Assembly (NCBI GenBank): GCA_019925095.2
Contig: CM034398.1
Coordinates: forward strand, 1,560,001 to 1,624,000
DNA length: 64,000 bases
DNA from: Dendrolimus kikuchii
Lineage: Eukaryota; Arthropoda; Insecta; Lepidoptera; Lasiocampidae
Reading direction: 5' to 3'
Part shown: positions 23,585-33,947 of the stretch, piece after piece
How positions within the stretch are numbered: the stretch's first letter is position 1
How the letters are laid out: each line of letters opens with the position of its first letter
Position numbers and translations under genes: made by a program
Notes under the pieces: generated by a model
Seen by the model: the letters and a program-made list of their open reading frames with translations, nothing else
Told to the model about the DNA's origin: nothing
The model's database searches: none

Positions 23585-24008
23585 CTAGCTGACCCGGCAA
23601 ACTTCGTACCGCCTCAGAATCAATAAATAAAAATGCCGAATGATAATTGCAGAATGTTTCAACTTTAGTAAAAAAATGTGGTCAAAACTTAACCGGAACG
23701 AACATCAAACGTTTGACATTCAAAACCAAAAAAAACACACTTCATTTTAATTTGATTTCTGAACGACTTCTAAATTTAATTGATTTCTAAACGACGGGAC
23801 GAACATCAAATGTTTGACAGGCCAGAATAGTTTCTAAGGGAAAGCGAAATTGTTGTTTTTACTATATTCTAAGCATTTATTTCATATTTATTCACCTTTT
23901 AAAACTTCCCTCGACTTCCAAAAATAATTCTAAACCAAAATGAGCCAAATCAGCCGTTCTCGAGCTTTAGCGAGACTAACGAACAGCAATTGATTTTTAT
24001 ATATTAGA
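23585..24008 (-). mobile_element. HelC Helitron
   Basis: On the minus strand it starts TCTAATATATAAAAATCAAT and ends GTCAGCTAG before T. Contains GTTCGTTAGTCTCGCTAAA and repeated CAAACGTTTGA-type motifs (GTTTGACATTCAAAAC). Related to 49683-50325 and 54004-54391. Confidence 0.75.
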
Positions 24009-24182
24009 AATAGTAATATACGTCAAGAAAATCTTAAGTTTGCTCTGATAGACTTTAGAATTAAACTTCTAGAATATATAAAGATCTACACACTGCCAGA
24101 AATACATGTTATTGTACTGGAAAACGTTAGCCGAGAGACAATAACTTACTTGTATCAGATACTAATACATATCGAATCTTAC

Positions 24183-24411
24183 CTTGCTTCACAGATACGT
24201 ATTTGTCGTTCAAGCCAGCGATAAAAGCAGCTTGGGGCAGACTGTCTTCGAGTGAGAACAGCTCGTCTCTGGTGACGGCCGTCGACCTCGTCTTCAGGAC
24301 GGCCTTGGAGCCGATCGGCGCGAGGTAGGCGCCGGTGCCGTCGCGAAGGGCGAGTGCCCCGGAGTGATATTCCGCGCTGAAGAGACACGTCGACGTGCAT
24401 TGATCTTGGAG
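24183..24411 (-). CDS. sn: Fascin (singed), fifth coding exon, residues 222-297
   Basis: This 229-base exon reads LQDQCTSTCLFSAEYHSG, then ALALRDGTGAYLAPIGSKAV, LKTRSTAVTRDELFSLEDS and LPQAAFIAGLNDKYVSVKQ, plus one base (G) of codon 298. It completes beta-trefoil 2 and starts trefoil 3. CLFSAEYH, YLAPIGSKAVLK and RDELFSLEDSLPQA are fascin hallmarks. The acceptor is TTTGACAG, and the donor AAG|GTAAGA is a strong consensus. A longer open frame over the same bases is an out-of-frame shadow. Codons are GC-rich, in contrast with the AT-rich surroundings. The C-terminal ~215 residues of the family are missing from the window. Confidence 0.95.
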
Positions 24412-24499
24412 CTGTCAAAGAAATCGATTTATTTAGCTCCAACCATGGTGGTGACTCATTAACTAAGGCACCTTCATATTCCAATAACATAGACAAAGT

Positions 24500-25460
24500 C
24501 AACACTTTATTGTTCACCAATATAAAAATTACAAGGAATGCACAACCAGGATAATAGTTACTTGGTAAAACAAAAGGCGGCCTTATCGCTAAAAGCGATC
24601 TCTTCCAGGCAACCTGACTCGAAGGAAATTCTTAAATTACATACATACATAACTTCACGCCAGTTCCCTTGCGGGGCAGGCACGAACAACAAAGCGCCAT
24701 TCAGGCTTATTCTTACACACCTCACTTGCTTCTTTGACATTCATAGCTCTTGTCATGCACGCTCGTCTGTTCTTAAGGCTCCTGACATCACCTTCTGCTA
24801 GTACACGATCAATTTGATCATGAAAGGTGTGTCGTGGCCTTCCACGACTTCTGCATCCATCCACTTTTGCATTGTACATCTGTTTAGTCATTCTTTCCAC
24901 ATGCCCGAACCACCGGAGCATTCCTTTCCTTACCTTCACCCCGACACTCTCTTTCAGACCAACTGTCTCTCTTACTTCGGTATTACGAACGCGGTCCGCG
25001 AGCGTCACTCCGCAGATTTTGCGCAGTGCTCGCATCTCGACCGCGTTTACTCTATTTTCATGCTCTCTCTTCCATACCCAACTGTCGCTTCCATACGTGA
25101 GCGTAGGTAAATTCTTAAATTATCTGTAATTATTATGCAACACAGAAAAAGAACACAAAATATAAATAAAAATGACATACATGGATGGCAGATTACAGTC
25201 TAAAGTATTGCAAGACTAACGTAATGATTTCTGAGTGAATTTTTAAATATGGCAAAAGATTTAGCTTTTCTGACGTCAGTGGGCAAAGAGTTCCAAAGTG
25301 AGACAGCCTGCATGGCGATGGAGTTGGAATAAAATGTTGAAGAGAGTGCAGCTGCCATTAACGGGAGATTATTAGTGGAGCGCAAATTGAGGGTGTGCGA
25401 CGTATAAAGGAAGTTAAAACATTCCTTAAGATAACGAATGGAAGGAATCATAGGTTAAGC
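24500..25460 (-). pseudogene. LK LINE 3' end, interrupted by RL1 copy 8
   Basis: The minus strand at 25451-25200 encodes LRSTNNLPLMAAALSS, then AVSLWNSLPTDVRKAKSFAI and FKNSLRNHYVS, a CR1/L2-like reverse-transcriptase C-terminus. The 3' UTR ends at 24622-24502 with a TATCGCT/AGCGATA hairpin and CAATAAAGTG polyadenylation-like end. The RL1 insertion splits the UTR. Confidence 0.7.
24640..25108 (-). mobile_element. RL1 LINE copy 8, 469 bp
   Basis: A 14-bp target duplication AAATTCTTAAATTA lies at 24626-24639 and 25109-25122. Intact frame from MRALRKICGVTLADRVRNTE through GMLRWFGHVERMTKQ to ARELA-stop; further upstream WVWKREHENRV-like codons are present. Second longest copy. Confidence 0.95.
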
Positions 25461-25517
25461 TTATAGAATGCTGACTGTTAGAATATTTTTTTTAGTACTA
25501 TGAAGGAAATTTTCTCA

Positions 25518-25640
25518 CATACATACATATATCACGCCTGTTACCCATAGGGGTCGGCAGTCTTGAGGCTACGGTCTTGATATACATTTTTGGCTTCATG
25601 TACATTCATTGATCTCTTCATAGATATTTCTTTATTATGG
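25518..25640 (-). mobile_element. LINE 3' end fragment with ATAC tail
   Basis: CATACATACATATATCACGC, then CTGTTACCCATAGGGGTCGG, is another tetranucleotide-tailed LINE end known to me from moths. It is distinct from RL1. Confidence 0.5.
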
Positions 25641-25746
25641 ATGCTTATTACTTATTATAGGAAATTCTCTTATCATTCAAAACATATACAATTTTAAACT
25701 TAAATCATTCGTTTTACCTGCTATTACGTAGAATGCATCTATTGCA

Positions 25747-26425
25747 AAAAACCGACGTCAAAAACTAAAATGCATAAAATAACTTATTTCTAAAGCTATT
25801 ATTATTAATATATATTATCTAAAACATCTTAAAGTCGGTATTTAGTAATTTTCAAAACAATATAGTAATTTTTAGGTCTTACTTTGCACCGCCTTCAAGA
25901 TGTTTTATATTAATAATAATAGCTTTAGAAATAAGTTATTTTATACTTTTTTAGTTTCTAAAAGTCGGTTTTTTTAAACGAAGTTTTTTTATTTTATTTG
26001 TTACATTTTAGTGTCTAGCTATGTATAGGTAGACATACGAAAGGTGCCGCGCTCCTTAAAAAATATAGGTCCCAAGAAACGGGAACAAAAAAATATTCGT
26101 AAAATGAAAACTACTGGGCCAAACTATGTTAAATTTTTAGGGGACCAAATAGCAACTATTCCGCATCAAACTAAACAAGAATCACGTAAATCGAATCATA
26201 AATCTTCGCGTAATCGGTGTACATACGGAACGGAATGGAAATTTTTTCATAAAAAATGTTCATAAAATGAAAACTAATGGGCCAAACGATGTCAAATTTT
26301 TAGGGGACCAAATGGAAGCTATTCCGCGTCGAACAAAAAAAGGATCACGTAAATCGGATCATAAATCTCGGAGTAAAGATCCCGACGAATTGAGAACCTC
26401 CTTTTTTTAAAGTCGGTTAAAAAAG
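25747..26425. mobile_element. PSQ foldback element copy 2
   Basis: Ends AACCGACGTCAAAAAC and AAAGTCGGTT. It has the same paired left arms as copy 1 (25760-25835 against 25890-25972) and the same ACTACTGGGCCAAACTATG body. Confidence 0.75.
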
Positions 26426-26764
26426 TAGTTTATACAGGATTTATTAACAACATGTTTTGTATCAAATACCTACATGTCCGACCGGCAAGTGTTTTACAAA
26501 CAAAAGTGAAATTCTACGTGCCTGAGATTCATCATCTCTTTCTGTTGCGTGGGAATCGTTATGTGGGGGACATGAACTATATGACCGGCGTGTGATTTCG
26601 TCAAGGTAAGTAAATTATGAAGTTTAACGCGTGGTGGAAATTATTTTTTCATAGGTCCCTAGTCGATGTCGCTAAAATTCCAGAAAGTTTCCTACATTAA
26701 TGAAATGTTTCTAAATTCTAGGTGTAGTTTCTAAATTCAATATAAAAATGTTACTTTCCATATA
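26426..26764. other. Unassigned intron 4 DNA
   Basis: AT-rich, nothing recognised. Confidence 0.35.
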
Positions 26765-27352
26765 TCGTGTAAACTCTATATAACGACACTGAAGGGGTTG
26801 TATTTTATAGCGTTATAGAGAGTTGTCGTTAAATGTTATGAATGTCAAAGTAGCGAGTGAGGTGTGTAAGAATAAGCCTAAATGGCGCTCTGATGTTCGT
26901 GCCTACCCCGCAAGGGAACTGGCGTGAAGTTATGTATGTATGTATGTCGTTAAATGGTGAGATTTCTGTTATTTTCGTCTGGCGTCTTTTGCTGTACTAG
27001 TAATTTTGTTGAATTTTTTTACTTATTTTATTCATATCTTGCGATATTGAGGCATCTTGGTGATAAAATAATTACGGAATTTCGGTATGCATGATGCCGA
27101 CAGTCGAGTTTATTACGGGCTAGGATAATACAGCAATAAAAGAACGTACACAGCTGCACAGTTTTTACTGATTATGGCCTTAAAAGGTACTTTTTATTAC
27201 TTAATTGTTGTCGTTATTGAGAGTCGATGTAATGCTATATAGAGTGTATCACTGTATGAAAGACATGCTAAACCAACCAAAGCCATGTGATTTCGACGCT
27301 TAAGGGAGTCTGTCGGTAAATCGAGTGACGTTACATGGAGTGTATACTGTAC
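26765..27352. mobile_element. Tc1/Tigger-like DNA element remnant
   Basis: The left end GTGTAAACTCTATATAACGA and the reverse complement of the right end, GTATACACTCCATGTAACGT, agree at most positions. Motifs of the GTCGTTA-type recur within. No transposase frame. Split by RL1 copy 9. Confidence 0.6.
26836..26944 (+). mobile_element. RL1 LINE copy 9, 109 bp
   Basis: A 12-bp target duplication TGTCGTTAAATG lies at 26824-26835 and 26945-26956. Encodes only VMNVKVASEVCKNKPKW to ARELA-stop, so it is extremely 5'-truncated. Confidence 0.93.
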
Positions 27353-27485
27353 TTTTGAAATATTTTTTATTTTGTCTAATTGTGTCCGCAAATACTCGAT
27401 GTATTGATTTCTCTCACAGGCACAGTGAAGCTCGGCCGGGTTACGCTAGAACGTAGGTACATACGAGTACATCTGTCTAACTACT

Positions 27486-27750
27486 AGGGCTACGTTCCAT
27501 TAGGGACTAACAACGACCACGTTCACGACCACAATTTTTCCCATTCCACTTGCTTACCGGCGTTACGATCGTAAACCCAAGTGGAACGATTATTCGACCC
27601 ACCTCTTGACATGGATCGTTGTGAGCGTTGTGTGACCGAAAATGATGACGTCATTAGTGACGTTCTCGCCACGACCACAACGACCGGGGTCGCCTTGTGG
27701 AACGGCTAACGGAGCATTTTGGGCGTTGAGAGCTACTAATGGAACGCCCT
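27486..27750. mobile_element. 265-bp MITE with AGGGC ends
   Basis: The left end AGGGCTACGTTCCATTAG and the complement of the right end, AGGGCGTTCCATTAG, match apart from a 2-base insertion. Internal ACGACCAC motifs repeat in both orientations. Superfamily not assigned. Confidence 0.65.
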
Positions 27751-28024
27751 GTAGATATACAAGTTTTAACATGAATTATGTAAGACTGTTTTAAATTTAA
27801 TTTGGCTTTTATTAGAAGAATTTAAATGAAACAAGATTCAACACAGGAGGTATTACATTCCACTTGACATTTGATATAATTAACCCATTATAGTGACAGA
27901 TAAAATAGTTCAAAGTTTAAATTGTTAGCCACTTCATGCATATTGTTCAAAACTTAATTTAATTTGAAACCTGAGAAAAATTTAGACAACTAAATATATC
28001 CATAGGTTAAACTACCGTACTAAC

Positions 28025-28210
28025 CTTTCCGCCGGCGCTCAAGTACTTGTTGTTGCAGGTGTGCAGGGCATACTTGCCGCCTTCGTCTATCCTGAACTCC
28101 AGGGTGAAGAGCGTGTCCTCACCCCAGGGCACGTTGGCGTCCACGTGGATCTCGTCGAGGCTCTCTGACAGGTGGGCGAAGCGCTTGCGCCCGATCGAAC
28201 GCAGGTTCAT
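28025..28210 (-). CDS. sn: Fascin (singed), fourth coding exon, residues 160-221
   Basis: This 186-base exon (62 codons, phase 0 at both ends) encodes MNLRSIGRKRFAHLSESLDE, IHVDANVPWGEDTLFTLEF and RIDEGGKYALHTCNNKYLSA, then GGK. It forms the first part of beta-trefoil 2. RKRFAHLSES and VPWGEDTLFTLEF are near-identical to fly fascin as I recall it. The first codon is ATG, but this is not a start: a spliced acceptor precedes it and fly fascin has Val there. The donor is AAG|GTTAGT. GC content is visibly higher than in the flanking introns. Confidence 0.96.
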
Positions 28211-28309
28211 CTATATACCGACATATTCTTATATATTTCTTAAATCAAACCACTCCAACAATTTTTTTGAAGTGAAACTTTTATATAGACGGGGGATTAT
28301 ATATTATTA

Positions 28310-28545
28310 CTAGCTGTGCCCGCGACGTCGTCCGCGTGGAATTTGTTTTCAAAACCCCCCGATTTCGAAACATTCTTCATTGGTGCTCCGCTCCTATTGA
28401 TCTTAGCGTGATGATATATAGCCTGTAGCATTCCTCGATAAATGGGCTATCTAGCACTGAAAGAATTTTTCAAATCAGACCAGTAGTTCCTAAGATTAGC
28501 GCGTTCAAACAAACAAACTCTTCAGATTTATATATTAGTATAAGA
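28310..28545 (-). mobile_element. HelB Helitron, complete
   Basis: The minus strand starts TCTTATACTAATATATAAAT and ends GGACGACGTCGCGGGCACAG plus CTAG before T. The GCGGACGACGTCGCGGGC stretch can form the 3' stem. It lies in intron 3, 100 bp upstream on the plus map of exon four. Confidence 0.78.
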
Positions 28546-28821
28546 AATATATTAGGATTTTTTCTGTCACGAAAAAGGGTTACGGCCCCTTGGAGCGGCG
28601 GCATAAGTTTAGAGTAGACTATGGATGCGTTTTTTGGTTACGGATCGAATTCAGATTTTTTATTTGATGAAATAAAATATGTTTAAATAAAAAATGCATT
28701 CATTAAAACGTACCTAACCTAACCAAATCATAATTTGCAGTAAACCTCTGAAAAATCGAAATATGTGCTGGGACACATAGTAGAAGTGAAACTTCAACAG
28801 ACAAGTGGAAAAATGAATCGC

Positions 28822-28915
28822 AACAAAATTTTAACTTGAAGTTTTACGGGCAGGTTTTCAAATTGGACAAGTACATTAACAATCTGCCCGTAAAACTTCA
28901 AGTTAAAATTTTGTT
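28822..28915. repeat. Perfect 32-bp inverted repeat, 30-nt loop
   Basis: Arms 28822-28853 and 28884-28915 are exactly complementary; the arm centre is AACTTGAAGTTTTACGGG. The right arm touches the T-run end of the SZ copy that follows. It would be transcribed with fascin intron 3. Confidence 0.92.
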
Positions 28916-29196
28916 TTATTGCTGAAGCAGACAGGCAGACGGCCCACTTGATGGAAAACGGTTACCATCGCCTATGGACATTTGCAAAACCAAAGGTGCT
29001 ACAAATACGCTGCTGCTCTCTTAAGGGAGACTGGAACCTGGTCACTAATGCCGGAACACAACTCAAGGTTGTTATGGCGACATACTGTAGACCAGGGGCA
29101 AATGCCCTACCACCTGGCTGTGGGTTGTTAAGTCGCCTCTTACGACAGGCCGCCCGGCCGCAGGAAATTGTATTCTTTCTCCGTTCCTGCACGGAT
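28914..29196 (-). mobile_element. SZ copy with small internal deletion
   Basis: Lacks ~24 bp between ACCAGGGG and CAAATGCCC; otherwise full-length. Confidence 0.85.
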
Positions 29197-29301
29197 ATAA
29201 ATAACTTTAAGTAATATACGATTTGTATAATACTTAAAGTTATTCTACTATAGTTATGTACCCTAGGAATTTAATGACCTCCGTCTACTTCAGTACATTA
29301 C

Positions 29302-29449
29302 CTGAGGCCTGGCAGCTAAATGTACGTGCCATAGCTCGGCGTCACCAGGGACCTTGGCGGTGCAGCTCAGCTTGTCAGAGCTTGAGCCCAGGAAGTAGCC
29401 CCGCTCAACATTCTTGAGCGCCCAACGGCCGCTGTTGTCTTCAGATACG
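29302..29449 (-). CDS. sn: Fascin (singed), third coding exon, residues 110-159
   Basis: This 148-base exon reads S-VSEDNSGRWALKNVERGYFLG, SSSDKLSCTAKVPGDAELW and HVHLAARPQ. It completes beta-trefoil 1 and reaches the linker to trefoil 2. The first base joins AG from the previous exon to make Ser110. The exon ends in phase 0 at CAG|GTAATG. SGRWALK, RGYFLG and HLAARPQ are the fascin signatures here. Fascin resolves all phases with both neighbours and no stop codons. Confidence 0.95.
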
Positions 29450-29533
29450 CTGGGGACAAGAGAGCATATTATTAATAAATCAGTCAAGTGCTAGAGAACC
29501 CTAAGAACAGAACAGAACTTGTTGAAAGCCTTT

Positions 29534-29675
29534 GCAGGAACGGAGAGTGTATATTAATTACTACGGCCGGGCCAGTTGTTGCAAAAGAAACCTACAATCA
29601 GGTGGCCTGGGTAGCTATCAAGCCCATAATACACCGCCATAACAACTTTGATTTGTGTTCCGATATTAATAAATA
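29534..29675 (+). mobile_element. Ancient SZ copy
   Basis: GCAGGAACGGAGAGTGTA, ACGGCCGGGCC, CAATCAGGTGGCC and CGCCATAACAAC appear in SZ order, but with many changes and no 3' end. Confidence 0.6.
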
Positions 29676-30055
29676 ATCGGCAGACTGTATTATGGGTGAT
29701 AAACAATGGATTACTCTGGGACTGATATCAGACACCCAGACCATAATAAATTACGGAGAAAATTGGTTTCTCGAAATTATCATGCCAGGATCGAACCTAA
29801 AGCTTCTGCGTTGCAGTTTTTTCCCGACTGGATGGCTACCACCCCTGGTCTAAAGTATGTCGCCATAACAACCTTGAGTTGTGTTCCGGCATTAGCGACC
29901 AGGTTCCAGTGTCCCTTAAGAGAACAGCAGCGCATTTGTAGCACCTTTGGTGTTGCAAATGTCCATAGGCGATGGTAACCGCTTTCTATCAAGTGGGCCG
30001 TCTGCCTGTCTCCTGAACTCCTGCAATAAAAAAAAAGCTCAACCACAGATGCCGC
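29676..30055 (-). mobile_element. Old tS SINE split by an SZ copy
   Basis: The body at 29676-29818 ends ...CTGCGTTGCAG; the missing tRNA-like head resumes after the SZ insertion as GCTCAACCACAGATGCCG (30037-30055). The family sequence joins at this point. Confidence 0.7.
29822..30036 (+). mobile_element. SZ copy nested in a tS SINE
   Basis: Begins inside the family at CCCGACTGGATGGC and runs to CTCCTGCAATAAAAAAAAA. It is 5'-truncated. Confidence 0.82.
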
Positions 30056-30296
30056 CATATTAGTGGCCAGATTCTCCCCTTTCGAGGGAGATGTTGCAAA
30101 TGTATACAGACAACATTTAACACTTTTCCCATCAGTTGGGACGTAAGCCTTTATTGTACTCCAAGCAATAAACAAGCAAATTTTCGTTTGAAGGTATTTT
30201 TTACCCTCTCGAATTTTCTACCCCTTAGTACCATACATCACTTGTTAAGAGGGGACGGAGTTGACGAAATCTGACAATGTGAGACAAGAGATTTTA

Positions 30297-30553
<257 letters not shown>

Positions 30554-30570
30554 TCATAGTTTTAGGTTAA

Positions 30571-30640
30571 TCCTTATTAATATTATAAATGCGAAAGTAA
30601 CTCTCTGTTTTACTACAAAAAAGGTAAAAATACAACACAA
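30571..30640 (+). mobile_element. HelD Helitron 5' end fragment
   Basis: TCCTTATTAATATTATAAAT then GCGAAAGTAACTCTCTG matches the start of 35442-36058. Confidence 0.55.
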
Positions 30641-30689
30641 GCCGCGAAAAAAAATTGTTATGTTTATGAACCTAATGCAGTATCCGTGA

Positions 30690-31682
30690 GAGTAATGCAA
30701 ATTTGGTTTAAGCGTTTTCAATCTAGAAAATTGATATCAAAGATGCACGTCGCTCTGGTCGCCCTGTTACGGACAAAATTAATGCCATTTTTGAAAAAGC
30801 GGAGCAAGATTGGCATATTACTAGTTACGATGTAGCTGGAGAACTGGGAATTGACCACAAAACGGTTTTGGCGCATTAGAAAAAATCTAAAAAATCTGGA
30901 TGCACAAAAAAGCTCGATATTTGGGTGCCTCATGAGCTCACTGAAAGAAACCTAATGAACCGTGTACTCATTTGTGATTCTTTATTACGACGTAATGAAA
31001 CCGAACCATTTTTGAAGAAGCTGATAACTGGTGATGAAAAGTGGATCACGTACGACAAGAACGTGCGAAAAAGCTCGTGGTCAAAGGCCGGTCAGGCTTC
31101 ACAGACTGTGGCGAAACCCGGGTTAACTCGCAACAAGGTGATGCTGTGTGTATGGTAGGATTGGAAGGGCATTATACATTATTAGCTGTTACCGCCAGGC
31201 AGGACCATCGGTTCTGAACTGTACTACGAACCACTGATGAGATTAAAGCAAAAAGTTGAGAGAAAGCGGCCGGAATTAATCAACAGAAGGGATGTGGTTT
31301 TTCGCCATGATAACGCTAGACCTCACACATCTTTAGCCACTCAGCAAAAATTATGAGAGTTTGTCTGGGAGGTGTTAATGCATCCGCCGTATAGTCCTGA
31401 CCTTGCACCTTCAGATTTTCACCTGTTTCGGTCTCTGCAGAATTTCTTAGACAGTCTCAGGTTAACATTACGAGAGGACTGCCAAAACCACTTGTCGCAG
31501 TTTTTGGATCAGAAGCCCCAAAATGTTTATAGCAATGCGATCACGTCCCTACCTACAAGATGGCAAAAAGTTATCCAGCAAAATGGCACCTACATACTTT
31601 AGTCAAATGTAAATAAACTTTATAAAAAAACCATTTGAATTTTTATATAAATTGCGAAGAAACTTTTTCCCCAACCTAATAT
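30690..31682 (+). pseudogene. Degenerate mariner transposase
   Basis: Plus-strand frames spell IWFKRFQSRK, DARRSGRPVTDKI, LITGDEKWITYDK, RHDNARPHTS and PPYSPDLAPSDFHLF, so the mariner D,D34D triad is present: the second Asp and the last Asp are 34 residues apart. Breaks include a frameshift near 30730, another near 30877, TAG codons in the CVW-x-DW-x-GIIHYE region (about 31156 and 31189) and a TGA at 31353. It cannot encode active enzyme. The 3' terminus AACTTTTTCCCCAACCTAAT is present at 31661; the 5' terminus was not found. Confidence 0.9.
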
Positions 31683-31689
31683 ATTAAAG

Positions 31690-32230
31690 CTTTAAAACAC
31701 GAAATTTGAACTATTAACGACAAACTTCAAAATATTTCCAGCTCTGTCTATATGAGCAGTGTTTAAAATATTTAAAAAATATTTTAAATGAAAATAAACC
31801 TAATTACGGAACTGCTGTTTTGTTTTAATAATTTCTTGATGTGGAATTTCAAAATATGTGATGTCACACTAGGAACGGAGAGTCTGACGAATGTGACCAA
31901 CTGTGACCAGGACGGGGGGAAAGGTCAAAAAAGCATGAAACTCGTGTGACGTATATTGTGGATACTCCCTTAGTATAACTGTTAAATTAGGCTTTTTACG
32001 ACTCTGGAAGCGTGCGAGATAGACGCTTCTATATTGACCTTTACTATTATTAAAAATCGTAAAGTAACAATATACTTAAGGCCAAAAAAACACGCCTATA
32101 AATGCTGAAAAAATATACGTTAATTTCTTGGACTACCCTCATTTTTATTTTCTCTTGATTGCACCACACCATGGTCTACGCTGATCAGTTCTGTGTTCAG
32201 ACTACGTTTCAGCACAGCTAACTGTTGTTT
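31690..32230. other. Unassigned intron 2 DNA
   Basis: AT-rich and featureless. Confidence 0.4.
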
Positions 32231-32725
32231 TTTTTTTTGAGGCAGGGCAAATACATTTCGTACATTACCGGGTCCTTATTGGGATTAGACCAAAGCAATG
32301 AGAGTTATCCACTGAAGATGGCGTAGATAACAGAGTCAATTGCCGGCTTGTGTGGAGACTCAGCAAGGTTCACCCCTATTAGAAGAGGTAACCGATTAGC
32401 TAATAACCCCTTCCTTCCATGTGCCCCGCGCTCATGGTAATAATAGACTTAGAACGTAGTTACGCCCACACTAATCCTGCGCATCGGTGCTTGAGAATGC
32501 CCCGGGAGAGGCAAACTCACTTCGTCAACAGGTTGATCCTCCGCTCCCCAGGAGCTGCGAGGCCCCTGTAGCGGAATCACGTGAGGAGATCTTGCGCATA
32601 TTTGCGTCTCCGGGGCCCCGAATGACATCGGTACCCACGGGATGCATGCGACTCCATCCCTCTCTGGTTAAACGGCCTCCTTTTGAGACACCACTGCCCA
32701 GAATAACAGCTAACAGCTGTGTGCC
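32231..32725 (-). mobile_element. LM LINE-like repeat, copy 1
   Basis: The T-run at 32228-32239 would be the A-tail on the minus strand. Shares GACTTAGAACG-x-AGTTAC and GCTTGAGAAT-x-CCGGGA blocks with 37320-37865 read in reverse. GC-rich inner part (32480-32720), no intact domain recognised. Confidence 0.55.
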
Positions 32726-32944
32726 AACCAACCTCAGTTGTAAAATTTCGGCATACTTTCTATTCTATTATGTTATATTTGTATTGTGCGTGTCGCTTTT
32801 AGAAAAAAATATTTTGTTTATTTCTTTATAGGCATTCCGTTTTGACGAAAATGGCTACAGGAACACTTAACTATATAATCAATATACCAAAACATAAAAT
32901 TGAAACTCAAAAGTCATTCTCGCGATGATGAGACTTTAAAAATA

Positions 32945-33272
32945 AAAAAAACTTTGTTTAAAAAAACCGACTTCAAAAACTAAAAAGTATAAAATAACAT
33001 TTCTAAAGCTACTATTACTATTAATATATATTATCTAAAACATCTTAGGTGGTGGTAAGGTGCCGCACTCCTTAAAAAATATAGGTCATAAAATGAAAAC
33101 TACTGGGCCAAACTATGTTAAATTTTTAGGGGACCAAATGGAAGCTATTCCGCGTCGAACAAAAAAAGAATCACGTCAATCGGGTCATAAGTCTCGAAGT
33201 AATCGGTGAACATACATAAAAAAAAAGATCGCGACGAATTGAGAACCTCGTCCTTTTTTTGAAGTCGGTTAA
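32945..33272. mobile_element. PSQ foldback element copy 3, shortened
   Basis: Ends AACCGACTTCAAAAAC and GAAGTCGGTT. The second inner arm is deleted, leaving about 330 bp. Confidence 0.75.
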
Positions 33273-33516
33273 AAAGCAAATAAACCTTTAATCCAGGCCA
33301 TAATTGCGATGTTTATGCTCTTAAATAAGTTAATTGCATGTCGGCATTTGTAATTGGCATTCTGTCTGGCCACTGCGAAAGGGACTGAATGGTGCTTTGC
33401 AATGAGAATAATTGGACCCAGTTATATCAAAATATACCAACATAATATATGTACTACTAATTATTTTTAATTATGTGCCTTTTTAGCGCATTTTATCATT
33501 AAAAAACTAAGGATAT

Positions 33517-33770
33517 AATAATAAATAAATAAATAATCGGCAGACAAACACAGACATTGTATATCCCCAAATTAAGCAAGTTACGCTTGTGTTATGGGTA
33601 ATATACAACGGACTACTCTGAGGCCGATCCCAGACACCCAGACCATAGTAAATAACGGAGAAAATACGTTTCCGAAATTTACTATACCAGGAATCGAACC
33701 CGGGACCTCTACGTTGAAGTGAGGTAGGCCGGCAAAGGCTTAGCCCGCTCAACCACAGAGGCCGTCGCCG
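33517..33770 (-). mobile_element. tS tRNA-derived SINE
   Basis: A 7-bp target duplication AGGATAT lies at 33510-33516 and 33771-33777. Tail (AAAT)n. The B-box region GGTTCGATTCC is intact on the minus strand. Confidence 0.88.
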
Positions 33771-33947
33771 AGGATATGTTATCAACTTATCACCATTTAG
33801 GAGCCTTCAACAAATTACGTCACACGAACGTCATGATTTGTTGACCCCTCTTCCGTCCTAGTCATAGCTGGTCACATTCGTGAAACTCCGCGCTCCCTTA
33901 GTACTCCACAATTTTAGATCAAGAAATTATTAAATTAAAATAGGAGT

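Larger units (their letters stand above)
1..24182 (-). other. sn: Fascin intron 5, open at the left edge
   Basis: After the GTAAGA donor at 24182 I find no further fascin-like segment on the minus strand down to position 1. The next exon should begin with a Val-Asp-x-Thr/Ser-Ala-Asn-Gln-Asp-like stretch in phase 1. A very short or diverged exon could have been missed by eye. Confidence 0.6.
24412..28024 (-). other. sn: Fascin intron 4 (3,613 bp)
   Basis: The donor is GTTAGT at 28024 and the acceptor is TTTGACAG ending at 24412, in phase 0. It contains an LK LINE end hosting an RL1 copy, a PSQ foldback element, a Tigger-like element with a nested RL1 copy, and a 265-bp MITE. Confidence 0.9.
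28211..29301 (-). other. sn: Fascin intron 3 (1,091 bp)
   Basis: The donor is GTAATG at 29301 and the acceptor is TATATAG ending at 28211, in phase 0. The intron holds a HelB Helitron, a perfect 32-bp inverted repeat and an SZ copy. Confidence 0.9.

Noticed and set aside
24179..24520. Long minus-strand open frame starting MVNNKV across fascin exon five
   Set aside because: It is out of frame with the spliced fascin codons; its right half is intron. The fascin frame explains the GC-rich conserved part.
28007..28210. ATG at 28210 as an alternative fascin start
   Set aside because: It directly follows a splice acceptor and the preceding exon joins in frame; fly fascin continues through this position.
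32487..32831. 114-codon plus frame in a GC-rich block
   Set aside because: It lies antisense within the LM repeat and has no recognisable motif.
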